DNA of 64,000 nt from Planktosalinus sp963977065 (GTDB lineage: Bacteria > Bacteroidota > Bacteroidia > Flavobacteriales > Flavobacteriaceae), in NCBI GenBank assembly GCA_963977065.1, contig CAXBNF010000002.1:1-64000 (forward strand), given 5' to 3'. The position numbers and the translations under genes were made by a program. Shown in pieces: positions 20,831 through 29,176 of this stretch. Within the stretch, counting starts at the first letter, position 1, and the number at the start of each line of letters is the position of its first letter. Below the pieces are notes generated by a model. It did not search any database. It was not told the origin of the DNA and saw nothing but the letters and a program-made list of their open reading frames with translations.

Positions 20831-23257
20831 ATGAAGTCCTTACAAAAACTACTCTCTCTAATTTTATTATTATTTATTTCCGGGAGCTATGCTCAAATTG
20901 ATTTAAACTATCAAACCCCACATCCCGATATCCTCTCACTGGCAGATGCCCCGATGCCTCCCATAATGAGTATTAATTATGATGGTTCTAAAGCCATTTT
21001 AATATACCGCAACCAATACATTTCCATAGAAGAACTTTCTGAAAAAGAAATGCGCCTCGGCGGACTGCGCATCAACCCAAAAACAAACAGCTCAAGCCGT
21101 GCCAGAAACTACAACAACATCAGTATTTTTGATTTAAATACCAAAACTGAAATCCCGGTTTCAGGTTTGCCTGAGAATGCTAAAATCACCAACATAAGCT
21201 GGTCCAACGCACAGGATAAAATAGCTTTTATCAACGCCACCGAAAACGGTGTAGCACTTTGGGTAATTGATTACAACACCCGCAAAGCCACCCGCTTGAC
21301 CGAGCCCAATCTCAATGCCAATATGGGCAGCCCAATGACCTGGTTAAAAGATGATTCCGGTTTTATTGTCAAGATGCTTCCTCAAAACAGAAAACCGCTT
21401 ATAGATACAGAAAACGCAGTTCCCTCCGGACCGGTGATTTCTGTAAATGAAGAAGGGCAAAAAGCTCAGAATAGAACCTATCAAGATCTTTTGAAAAATA
21501 CTTCAGACGAAGCCAACTTTGAAACCCTGGCCACATCAGAGTTGTGGAAAGTGACCCTTGACGGAAAAAAATCAAAATGGAAAAATGCAGCCATGTATCG
21601 AAATATATCACCTTCACCCGATGGCAACTACTTTTTGGTTAGTGAAACTAAAAGACCCTTTTCATACATTGTTCCATACTCAAGATTTCCCACTTCATAC
21701 GACGTTTATGACAGCAAAGGAACACTCACTAAAAATATCGTGGATGTGCCATTGATTGAAGAGTTGCCTCAAGGTTTTATGGCTGTGCAAACAGGTCCCA
21801 GAAGCATTTCGTGGCGTGATGACCAGCCCGCTACCCTTATTTGGGCAGAAGCACTCGATTTTGGTGACCCCGAAAATGAAGTAGAATACAGAGACATCGT
21901 TTTTCAACTGCCCGCACCTTTTACTGCCCGTCCGAGGCAGTTGATACAAAGCAAACTCCGCTATGCCGGAATTGAATGGGGCGATGACAACACTGCCGTG
22001 CTTTATGGCAGATGGTGGAACACCCGCACTTCCAGAGTGGAGTTTTTCAATCCCTCAGATCCTTCTGCTGAACCAAAATTATTTGTGGAACGCAATTATC
22101 AGGACCGTTATAGTGATCCGGGAAGTTTTGTGACCTCCCGCAATGAATTTGGCAGAAATGTTTTAGAAATTTCAAACGGTAATGTGCACCTGATTGGTGA
22201 TGGCTTTTCGCCGGAAGGCAAACTACCCTTCGTGGATCGCTACAGTTTATCCGAAAATACAACGGAACGTATCTACAAGGCCGAACCCGGTGAAATGCTT
22301 GAAAGCATTACCCGAATGCTGGATACTGAAAAAGGCCTTATTTTAACCCGCCTCGAAAGCAGTACAACATTTCCTAATTATTATATCAGAAATATCAAAA
22401 ACGGCTCTTTGGAACAACTCTCCTTTTTTGAAAACCCGTTTAAAGCTGTTCAGGATGTGCATAAAGAAGTAATTACTTACAAAAGGGATGATGGCTTGGA
22501 TTTATCGGCTACACTCTATCTTCCTGTGGGATATGACAAAGAGAATAAAGAAAAAATGCCCATGATTATGTGGGCTTATCCCCGAGAGTTTGTGGATGCT
22601 GCCAGTGCTTCGCAGGTGACTTCCAGCGACAATCAGTTTACTTATATGAGTTATGGTTCGCCTTTGTATTGGGTAAACCGCGGTTATGTGGTGCTTGACA
22701 ATACGGCATTTCCCATTATAGGTGAAGACGGCGAACAACCCAACGATACATTTGTAGAACAATTGGTTGCTAATGCGAAAGCCGGGATTGATGCTGTGGA
22801 TGCTTTAGGGTACATTGACAGAAATCGTGTGGCAGTCGGCGGTCACAGTTATGGTGCCTTTATGACAGCCAACCTGCTCTCCCATTCTGATTTGTTTGCT
22901 GCAGGTATTGCAAGGAGTGGTGCTTATAACAGAACGATGACACCATTTGGTTTTCAAGCCGAAGAACGTCACTACTGGGAAGCTCCGGATGTTTATAACA
23001 CCATGTCACCCTTTATGCAAGCCCATAAAATGAAAACGCCCCTTTTGCTCATTCACGGAGAAGCAGATAATAACTCGGGCACTTACCCGATGCAAAGTGA
23101 GCGTTATTTTAACGCACTGAAAGGTTTAGGCGCTCCCGTGAGACTGGTCATGTTACCTAATGAAAGCCACGGCTATGCTGCCAGAGAAAGTATTATGCAT
23201 ATGCTATGGGAGCAGGATGAGTGGTTGGAGACTCACGTGAAGCAGAAAAAAGAATAA
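20831..23257 (+). CDS. S9-family prolyl-oligopeptidase-like serine peptidase, exported
   Basis: This 808-residue peptidase has a signal peptide (LLSLILLLFISGSYA). An N-terminal beta-propeller-like region (about 40-530) is followed by an alpha/beta-hydrolase domain carrying the triad Ser673 (GGHSYGAF), Asp746 (HGEADNNSG) and His780 (NESHGYAAR). It resembles the S9 group that includes glutamyl endopeptidases, but cleavage specificity cannot be told from sequence alone. It is likely periplasmic and used for peptide degradation. It is transcribed alone, 91 bp after the methyltransferase gene. Confidence 0.88.
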   Translation: MKSLQKLLSLILLLFISGSYAQIDLNYQTPHPDILSLADAPMPPIMSINYDGSKAILIYRNQYISIEELSEKEMRLGGLRINPKTNSSSRARNYNNISIFDLNTKTEIPVSGLPENAKITNISWSNAQDKIAFINATENGVALWVIDYNTRKATRLTEPNLNANMGSPMTWLKDDSGFIVKMLPQNRKPLIDTENAVPSGPVISVNEEGQKAQNRTYQDLLKNTSDEANFETLATSELWKVTLDGKKSKWKNAAMYRNISPSPDGNYFLVSETKRPFSYIVPYSRFPTSYDVYDSKGTLTKNIVDVPLIEELPQGFMAVQTGPRSISWRDDQPATLIWAEALDFGDPENEVEYRDIVFQLPAPFTARPRQLIQSKLRYAGIEWGDDNTAVLYGRWWNTRTSRVEFFNPSDPSAEPKLFVERNYQDRYSDPGSFVTSRNEFGRNVLEISNGNVHLIGDGFSPEGKLPFVDRYSLSENTTERIYKAEPGEMLESITRMLDTEKGLILTRLESSTTFPNYYIRNIKNGSLEQLSFFENPFKAVQDVHKEVITYKRDDGLDLSATLYLPVGYDKENKEKMPMIMWAYPREFVDAASASQVTSSDNQFTYMSYGSPLYWVNRGYVVLDNTAFPIIGEDGEQPNDTFVEQLVANAKAGIDAVDALGYIDRNRVAVGGHSYGAFMTANLLSHSDLFAAGIARSGAYNRTMTPFGFQAEERHYWEAPDVYNTMSPFMQAHKMKTPLLLIHGEADNNSGTYPMQSERYFNALKGLGAPVRLVMLPNESHGYAARESIMHMLWEQDEWLETHVKQKKE

Positions 23258-23311
23258 ACTCATAACTAAATAATTTTTCATACATTTAATAAATTTCAAC
23301 TTTTTAACAAA

Positions 23312-24028
23312 ATGAAAAAAATATATTTAATTTTCATTTTATTGGGCACTTTAAATTCTACAGCCCAGCCTTTTGATTTGATATTTGACCACCCGTGGTA
23401 TTTATTTCAGATGCAGATTGATGGTAGCAATAATCAGATTCCTTATAATTCTGAAGTTTCAAATGCGATTTTAAATTTTTATGATACAACACCTTATACC
23501 TTTTCTTTGGAAATTTGCCAAACAATAAGTGGCGAAATCACGTACCCAAATTTTGACACTATGAGCTTTCTTGGAGGAATGTCAATAACCGGAAACGAGT
23601 GTACTATAGAGGAAAATTTAATTTTTGAAACTACTTTATTTGATTTTCTACAAAGTCTAATTGATGTAGAATTGGTTTATGACTATACATTTGTTGATCC
23701 CGATCCACCAAACAATATATTAACCATTTATGCGCCCAATGGAAATTTCATTGTGTTTACTGAAGTACCCAATCCCATTTTGAGCCTTAATTCTTTTGAC
23801 CAAAAAATATTTGCGGTGTACCCTAATCCTGTCTCTGAAGTTGTCACTGTAAAAAATCTCCATTCTCAAAATCTTTCTGAAATGAGACTGCTTTCTATAC
23901 AGGGAGCTAATATCATGGAGACCCCTCAAAACTTTTTGAATATTGCTCATCTCTCCAAAGGGATCTATCTTTTAGAATTAATCGCAGAAGATGGTTCCAA
24001 ACAAGTAGAAAAAATCATTAAAAAATAA
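23312..24028 (+). CDS. Secreted protein with type IX sorting domain, unknown
   Basis: This 238-residue protein has a signal peptide (IYLIFILLGTLNSTAQ), a middle beta-rich domain of about 140 residues with two cysteines, and a C-terminal T9SS type A sorting domain (about 165-238: IFAVYPNPVSEVVTVKN ... LSKGIYLLELIAEDGSKQVEKIIKK). It should be exported across the outer membrane and either released or anchored. The function of the passenger is unknown. A strong terminator follows. Confidence 0.82.
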   Translation: MKKIYLIFILLGTLNSTAQPFDLIFDHPWYLFQMQIDGSNNQIPYNSEVSNAILNFYDTTPYTFSLEICQTISGEITYPNFDTMSFLGGMSITGNECTIEENLIFETTLFDFLQSLIDVELVYDYTFVDPDPPNNILTIYAPNGNFIVFTEVPNPILSLNSFDQKIFAVYPNPVSEVVTVKNLHSQNLSEMRLLSIQGANIMETPQNFLNIAHLSKGIYLLELIAEDGSKQVEKIIKK

Positions 24029-24047
24029 ACCTTCAACTGTCGTAACA

Positions 24048-24099
24048 AACCCCCTCAGTGTTTTAATCACGAAACCTCGGGACTGAGGGGGTTATTTTT
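24048..24099. terminator. Terminator between convergent genes
   Basis: A perfect 12-bp stem AACCCCCTCAGT/ACTGAGGGGGTT (24048-24059 with 24082-24093) is followed by a T-rich run. It separates the T9SS-tailed gene from apbE, whose stop codon lies at its right edge. The loop is long (22 nt). Confidence 0.8.
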
Positions 24100-25102
24100 A
24101 TTCAACAACAACCTTTTGAAAACCTTCAGTTAACCATTCCTGTAGGCTTCCTTGCTCATCAACATAGATGATATAAGCATCAATGGCAGATTGTTCTTTC
24201 AAAAAGGACTTTGTTTCTTCCAGCTCCATCACCATAAAAGCAGTGGCATACCCATCAGCGAGCATACAGTTTTCTGCAAGTACCGAAACACTCAATACAT
24301 TACTTCGCTTTGGCCAACCGGTTTTGGGATTGATGGTATGTACATATTTTGCTTTGGTGACAGGGTCAATTCGAGTTTTACGGTAATTGCCTGAAGTCGC
24401 CATCCCACGGTCGTTCAATTGTAATTTTTTGATGAGTGTGCGTTCTTCGGTTTGTGTGGGGTCATCCACTGCGACAATCCAGTTGTTTCCGGAACTGGTG
24501 TTGATTCCTTTCCCCAAAAGTTCACCTCCCAATTCAATAAGGTAATTTTCAACGGCATTGTCTTCTAAAACTTTACCGAGTAAATCAATCGCATACCCTT
24601 TTGCAATGGCATTAAAATCAATAAAAGTTCTTGGGTCATTCTTCAATAATTGTTGGCTTGAAGTGAGGGTTATCTTTTCAAAACCCACAAACTGCTTAAT
24701 ACTGTCAATTTGAGTACTGTCTATGCCTTTTAAAGCGCTATTGGGTCCAAATCCATAGGCATTCACTAAAGGCCCCACAGTAGGGTCAAAATAGCCTTCT
24801 GTAGCTTGCCAGATTTCTTTGGAAGCATGAAAAACTTCTATAAAGTTTGCATCAACTACCACTGTGGTGTCTCCCCTATTAATTCTGGAAATATCTGAAT
24901 CGGGTATATAAGTTGACAAGGATTGATTCACTGCATCAAATACTTCTTTAAACTGCTCGTGATAATCTTTTTTACTTTCATATTGAATGTTGTAGGTTGT
25001 ACCAAAAGCTTCGCCGAGGTTTTGGACTATTTGAACTTCTTTTTTATCTGATTTGCAGGAAATGAATATGAGTACTGTAAAAGTTAGAATCAGTTTTTTC
25101 AT
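24098..25102 (-). CDS. apbE: FAD:protein FMN transferase (ApbE) lipoprotein
   Basis: This 334-residue periplasm-facing lipoprotein (FISC, Cys16) covalently attaches FMN to threonine residues of target flavoproteins. It has the ApbE core: GTTYNIQYESK, GYFDPTVGPLVNAYGFG, DFNAIAKGYAID, YLIELGGELLGKG, and the VHTINPKTGWPKRSN segment with the Mg-binding region. Its natural targets, NqrB and NqrC, are encoded just downstream in coordinate (upstream in transcription). It is separated from the nqr operon by one small gene and a terminator. Confidence 0.94.
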   Translation of the reverse strand: MKKLILTFTVLIFISCKSDKKEVQIVQNLGEAFGTTYNIQYESKKDYHEQFKEVFDAVNQSLSTYIPDSDISRINRGDTTVVVDANFIEVFHASKEIWQATEGYFDPTVGPLVNAYGFGPNSALKGIDSTQIDSIKQFVGFEKITLTSSQQLLKNDPRTFIDFNAIAKGYAIDLLGKVLEDNAVENYLIELGGELLGKGINTSSGNNWIVAVDDPTQTEERTLIKKLQLNDRGMATSGNYRKTRIDPVTKAKYVHTINPKTGWPKRSNVLSVSVLAENCMLADGYATAFMVMELEETKSFLKEQSAIDAYIIYVDEQGSLQEWLTEGFQKVVVE

Positions 25103-25172
25103 AGTGTAGTTTTTAGTTATTTTATTTTAAAAATAGCTAAGCGGAAATAATTGAGTTGGTTTATGAATTTCT

Positions 25173-25195
25173 CGCAGAGACGCAGAGACGCAAAG
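25173..25195 (+). repeat. Solo CGCAGAG array with 8-bp period
   Basis: CGCAGAGA at 25173 and 25181 is followed by CGCAAAG at 25189. The core differs by one base from the CACAGAG units at 2481 and 19515. It lies between apbE and the small gene at 25208, 8 bp after that gene's stop when read on the minus strand. No GxxExxY or four-helix gene is adjacent. Confidence 0.75.
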
Positions 25196-25207
25196 TTTTA
25201 AAATACA

Positions 25208-25573
25208 TTATAGCGTAATTTCTTGAATTCCGTTATAAATCACGCTGTAATCTTCATCTTTTATAATTGGTTGTTGGTAATCGCTTCCGTGCCCGAGGCC
25301 CACGCCTGCATAATAGGTTTTGGCTTCAAATTTATCGGCGTGTTCTTTCATCTTTTTCATAAAAGTCTGGTCATATTCCTGAACAGGATCAGGGTAAGTA
25401 ATGGCTCTTACAATCACAAAATGAAGCGTTTTCTCTTTGAGCGCCACAAACTGCGGATTCTTTTTTAATTCTGAGTTGACACCCATAAATTCAAAACCTT
25501 GTTCTTCAAGGTCTTTGCCCACGATATTCATAGCCAGATTATGGAGTTCTTGTTCTGTGAGGGGTAGTGACAT
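25208..25573 (-). CDS. Small conserved protein next to the nqr operon, unknown
   Basis: This 121-residue soluble protein has no signal peptide and no cysteine, and shows mixed alpha/beta composition. Recognisable segments are LPLTEQELHNLAMNIVGKDLEEQGFEF and AKTYYAGVGLGHGSD. I recall similar small proteins beside nqrF in Flavobacteria, sometimes loosely labelled as Nqr subunit F, but it has neither iron-sulfur nor flavin motifs. It lies between nqrF and apbE on the same strand, behind a terminator-like hairpin, so it may be expressed at a lower level or separately. A role in Nqr assembly is a guess from location. Confidence 0.7.
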   Translation of the reverse strand: MSLPLTEQELHNLAMNIVGKDLEEQGFEFMGVNSELKKNPQFVALKEKTLHFVIVRAITYPDPVQEYDQTFMKKMKEHADKFEAKTYYAGVGLGHGSDYQQPIIKDEDYSVIYNGIQEITL

Positions 25574-25587
25574 AAAAACTTTAATTT

Positions 25588-25619
25588 AAAAAAACCGACA
25601 CTTTAAAGGTATCGGTTTT
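25588..25619 (-). terminator. Terminator after nqrF
   Basis: On the minus strand the stem AAAACCGA/TCGGTTTT (plus coordinates 25612-25619 with 25591-25598) encloses a CTTTAAAG palindrome and is followed by a T tract. It lies between nqrF and the small gene at 25208 and probably ends most nqr transcripts. Confidence 0.75.
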
Positions 25620-25641
25620 ATTATTTATATCAAAAGGACGG

Positions 25642-26949
25642 TTATCCTCCAAAGTCATCAAAGCGGATGTGCTCATCAGGGATTCCAAAATCTTCTCCCA
25701 TTTTTTGAACCGCCTGGTTCATTAATGGAGGCCCACAGAAATACAATTCGATTTCTTCCGGCTCTTCGTGTTTGCTTAGATAGTTATCAATCACAACTTG
25801 GTGAATGAATCCAACAAAACCGTCTCCTTCTCCATCCATACCATCTTTTACTTTCCAGTTGTCTTCTTCAAGGGGCTCAGAAAGTGCCATATAGAATTTG
25901 AAATTTGGGAAATCCTTTTCAAGTTTTTTAAAGTGGTCGATGTAGAACAGTTCTCTTTTAGAACGTCCACCATACCAATAAGTTACTTTTCTTCCGGTTT
26001 TCAATGTGCGGAAAAGGTGGTACAAGTGAGAGCGCATGGGTGCCATACCGGCTCCACCGCCTACATAAAGCATTTCGGCTTCACTTTCGTTGATAAAGAA
26101 CTCTCCATAAGGACCTGAAATCACCACTTTATCTCCGGGTTTTTGGGCAAAAATATAAGAGGAAGCGATCCCGGGATTTACAGCCATCCAGGTGTTTTTA
26201 GCTCTGTCCCAAGGCGGAGTTGCAACACGCACGTTTAACATAATTTCGCGACCTTCTGCCGGGTATGAAGCCATAGAGTAGGCACGCTCAACAGTTTCGT
26301 TATTTTTCATTACCAGTGGCCATAAATCAAATTTATCCCACTCAGCTTTAAAAAGGTCTGGAGTACTGTGTTCTTCAGGGTGTGCTGTTATATCAATATC
26401 ACTGTATTTAATTTCACATGGTGGAATTTCAATTTGAATATAACCACCTGCTTTGTAGTTCATATCCTCAGGAATTTCTACTACAAATTCTTTTATAAAA
26501 GTGGAAACATTATAGTTACGGGTAACTACGGCGTCCCATTTTTTGATTCCAAAAACTTCTTCAGGGATGGTGATAACCATATCCTGTTTAACTTTTACCT
26601 GACATGAAAGCCTGGCGCCTTCTTTCAATTCTTTTCTTGAAAAGTGTGGTGTTTCTGTTGGCAAAGCTTCTCCTCCACCCTCAAGAACATGGCATTCACA
26701 CTGAATACAAGTTCCACCACCACCACAAGCTGATGGTAAAAATATTTTTTCTGAACTCAGCGTGGTTAAAAGTGTGCTACCAGATTCAACTTCTAGTACT
26801 TTTTCTCCATTGATAGTCAATTTTACCGGCCCTGATGGGGAAAGCTTTTCTTTTACAAATATCAATACCCCAACCAAAAGTAAAACGAGCACTAAAAATG
26901 CTATTACGGTTGCTAATACGACACCTAAGGTACTTGCTGCTAATATCAT
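25642..26949 (-). CDS. nqrF: Na+-translocating NADH:quinone reductase subunit F
   Basis: This 435-residue subunit takes electrons from NADH. It has one N-terminal membrane helix (about 7-30) and a [2Fe-2S] ferredoxin domain with ligands in SACGGGGTCIQC (Cx5Cx2C) and LSCQV. The FAD-binding reductase domain has RAYSMASYP. The NAD domain has GGGAGMAPMRSHLYHL and the terminal ELYFCGPPLMNQAV. It is slightly longer than the Vibrio protein (about 408). It is the last gene of nqrABCDEF, 4 bp after nqrE, and is followed by a terminator. Confidence 0.97.
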   Translation of the reverse strand: MILAASTLGVVLATVIAFLVLVLLLVGVLIFVKEKLSPSGPVKLTINGEKVLEVESGSTLLTTLSSEKIFLPSACGGGGTCIQCECHVLEGGGEALPTETPHFSRKELKEGARLSCQVKVKQDMVITIPEEVFGIKKWDAVVTRNYNVSTFIKEFVVEIPEDMNYKAGGYIQIEIPPCEIKYSDIDITAHPEEHSTPDLFKAEWDKFDLWPLVMKNNETVERAYSMASYPAEGREIMLNVRVATPPWDRAKNTWMAVNPGIASSYIFAQKPGDKVVISGPYGEFFINESEAEMLYVGGGAGMAPMRSHLYHLFRTLKTGRKVTYWYGGRSKRELFYIDHFKKLEKDFPNFKFYMALSEPLEEDNWKVKDGMDGEGDGFVGFIHQVVIDNYLSKHEEPEEIELYFCGPPLMNQAVQKMGEDFGIPDEHIRFDDFGG

Positions 26950-26953
26950 ATCG

Positions 26954-27724
26954 TTAATTTGTTTCTTCTAAAGTGTTTTCCTGATTCTCATTTTCTTGAA
27001 CATCCTCCTCAGATTCATAATCTGCTGAATTGTCATCATTGACATTGGTATCAGAAGGTTTTTCAATTCTTAATACTTGTGCTGAATCACCAGAACCTCC
27101 TTCATCTCCTCCGGTTAACATCCCACCAAAACTCATAAAACCAATGGCCATCAATCCGGTAATGATAAACGTGATTCCCAATCCTCTTAAAGCTGGCGGA
27201 ACATTTGAATAGCGTATTTTTTCACGAATAGCTGCGATGGTTAAAATGGCAAGGAAGAAACCAAAACCGGAACTTAGCCCATAATTTAGAGCCAAATCGA
27301 TGCTTGCGATTTGTCTAGACTGCATAAATAATGATCCTCCAAGAATGGCACAGTTTACGGCAATGAGCGGTAAAAAGATACCCAAAGAGTTATATAATGC
27401 AGGTAAGAATTTTTCAACTACAATTTCAACCAATTGAACCATTGTAGCAATTGTAGCAATAAACATAATGAAAGAAAGGAAGCTCAGGTCATAAGAGGCA
27501 TATTCAGGACCTAACCATTCCAACGCTCCATTACGAAGGATATACTGATCTAATAACCAGTTTAAAGGAACTGTGATGCCCAGTACAAAGATGACTGCTG
27601 CACCAAGGCCTACTGCTGTTGTGACTTTTTTGGAGACTGCCAGGTAAGAACACATCCCAAGGAATGTGGCAAATACCATATTGTCTATAAAAACCGATTT
27701 AAAAAATAATTCTAAATGCTCCAT
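26954..27724 (-). CDS. nqrE: Na+-translocating NADH:quinone reductase subunit E, with acidic C-terminal extension
   Basis: This 256-residue protein has six membrane helices and half-membrane cysteine segments in FATFLGMCSYLAVS and IAVNCAILGG, which together with NqrD hold the intramembrane iron centre. Typical NqrE has about 200 residues. Here about 55 extra residues follow the last helix and are strongly acidic and Asn/Glu-rich (ending ENENQENTLEETN), probably disordered and cytoplasmic or periplasmic. No frameshift is needed to explain it. It overlaps neither neighbour and lies 46 bp after nqrD. Confidence 0.95.
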   Translation of the reverse strand: MEHLELFFKSVFIDNMVFATFLGMCSYLAVSKKVTTAVGLGAAVIFVLGITVPLNWLLDQYILRNGALEWLGPEYASYDLSFLSFIMFIATIATMVQLVEIVVEKFLPALYNSLGIFLPLIAVNCAILGGSLFMQSRQIASIDLALNYGLSSGFGFFLAILTIAAIREKIRYSNVPPALRGLGITFIITGLMAIGFMSFGGMLTGGDEGGSGDSAQVLRIEKPSDTNVNDDNSADYESEEDVQENENQENTLEETN

Positions 27725-27770
27725 ATTTTTTATGTATTCTGGTTATTTTAACCTTTAACTTTTACTACTT

Positions 27771-28418
27771 TTAATTTTCTTCAACGAGCTCTGGATTTCT
27801 TGTTCGTTGTACCCAAATAATTATTCCTACCACAATAAGTGCCATTGGTGATAACAACATAAACCCATTATTTTCATATCCTATTGAATACAATCCTGTT
27901 TTAGTGATTGGGTCTCCTAAAACTTGTATTCCCAGAAGAGTACCAGAGCCTAAAAGTTCTCTAAAGAAACCAACGATGATCAGTATAACTCCATAACCGA
28001 GAGCGTTTCCAATTCCGTCAAGGAATGAACGCCATACTCCGTTACCCAAAGCAAAGGCTTCAAAACGCCCCATAATAATACAGTTTGTAATAATCAAACC
28101 GATAAATACAGAAAGTTGTTTACTTAATTCATAAGCATAGGCTTTGAGAACTTGATCCACAATAATCACCAAAGTTGCAACAACAACAAGTTGAACAATA
28201 ATTCTGATTTTTGAAGGAATCATATTTCGCATTAGCGAGATCACAATGTTTCCAACTCCCATAACAAATATTACTGAAAGCGCCATCACGATGGAAGCCT
28301 TCAATTGAGCTGTAATTGCAAGAGCCGAACAAATACCAAGTACTTGAATTGTAATTGGGTTGTTATCTGTTAACGGGTCAAGTATTAAAGCTCTGTCTTT
28401 TTTTGATAATAATCCCAT
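27771..28418 (-). CDS. nqrD: Na+-translocating NADH:quinone reductase subunit D
   Basis: This 215-residue polytopic inner-membrane subunit pairs with NqrE. It carries the paired cysteine-bearing helices VLGICSALAITAQLKAS and LIITNCIIMGRFEAFA, which contribute ligands to the buried iron centre, and about six transmembrane segments. It lies 3 bp after nqrC. Length is normal. Confidence 0.96.
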   Translation of the reverse strand: MGLLSKKDRALILDPLTDNNPITIQVLGICSALAITAQLKASIVMALSVIFVMGVGNIVISLMRNMIPSKIRIIVQLVVVATLVIIVDQVLKAYAYELSKQLSVFIGLIITNCIIMGRFEAFALGNGVWRSFLDGIGNALGYGVILIIVGFFRELLGSGTLLGIQVLGDPITKTGLYSIGYENNGFMLLSPMALIVVGIIIWVQRTRNPELVEEN

Positions 28419-28421
28419 TGC

Positions 28422-29174
28422 TTATTGATTTATAGATTGTATATAAGGTAAATAGGTTCTTAAATAGTTGCGTAACATTGCTGTTACTCCATCACCTGTT
28501 ATTGTTGAACCAGCTATGGCGTCAACTTTGTTGTCTTGTTTTCTGTTATTAGCGGGGTCATTGTTTCCCTTTGCTACGGTAATTCCGGCAAAGTCACCTT
28601 CTTCGTCAAAGATATGTTCGCCTGAAAATTTATCCATAAAGAAACGCTCTTTAATATTTGCTCCCAGACCCGGTGTTTCAGCCTTATGGTCAAAATAAAC
28701 TCCTCTAACAACCAAATCTTCACCAATGGCTACAAATCCCCAGATGGCATCCCAAAGTCCTTTACCCAGCACAGGAACTATGTAAAATTTTTCCCCATCT
28801 TTCTCCCCTATAAAAAGAGGTAATCTTTTCTTGTATTCAGGATTTCTGGTTAAGGCTTCTTCTCTGGCCAAATCAATTAGGTATGCTTCATCATCTTCAA
28901 TCATTTCTCCCCCTTGAATATAGTATTGATTTGAAATGTATGATTCAAAGACTTCGCCCACTTTCTCAGTTGATATGAATTGCACATCATTATCCCCTTC
29001 ATTATTATGAACTCCCATCGCATAGAGAATGTTTTGTTGTTTTTCAAATCGTTGGTTTTCTACGATTCTTGGCTTTAGAGTAGATGCCAGAAATGCCAAT
29101 AATGAACCTACTACAACTACCATTACAATGGCAAAAAAGAGGGTATATAAATTATTATCTGTTTTCTTAGCCAT
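28422..29174 (-). CDS. nqrC: Na+-translocating NADH:quinone reductase subunit C
   Basis: This 250-residue subunit has one N-terminal membrane helix and a periplasmic FMN-binding domain. The flavinylation site reads DAIAGSTITGDGV, a variant of the usual SGAT-type motif, and its threonine should receive FMN from ApbE. The GLGANIKERFFMDKF segment typical of NqrC and RnfG is present. Spacing to nqrB is 2 bp and to nqrD 3 bp, indicating one tightly coupled operon. Confidence 0.95.
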   Translation of the reverse strand: MAKKTDNNLYTLFFAIVMVVVVGSLLAFLASTLKPRIVENQRFEKQQNILYAMGVHNNEGDNDVQFISTEKVGEVFESYISNQYYIQGGEMIEDDEAYLIDLAREEALTRNPEYKKRLPLFIGEKDGEKFYIVPVLGKGLWDAIWGFVAIGEDLVVRGVYFDHKAETPGLGANIKERFFMDKFSGEHIFDEEGDFAGITVAKGNNDPANNRKQDNKVDAIAGSTITGDGVTAMLRNYLRTYLPYIQSINQ

Positions 29175-29176
29175 GA

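Noticed and set aside
28129..28332. 67-codon Cys-rich minus-strand frame inside nqrD
   Set aside because: It overlaps nqrD on the same strand in another frame; cysteines arise from the out-of-frame reading.
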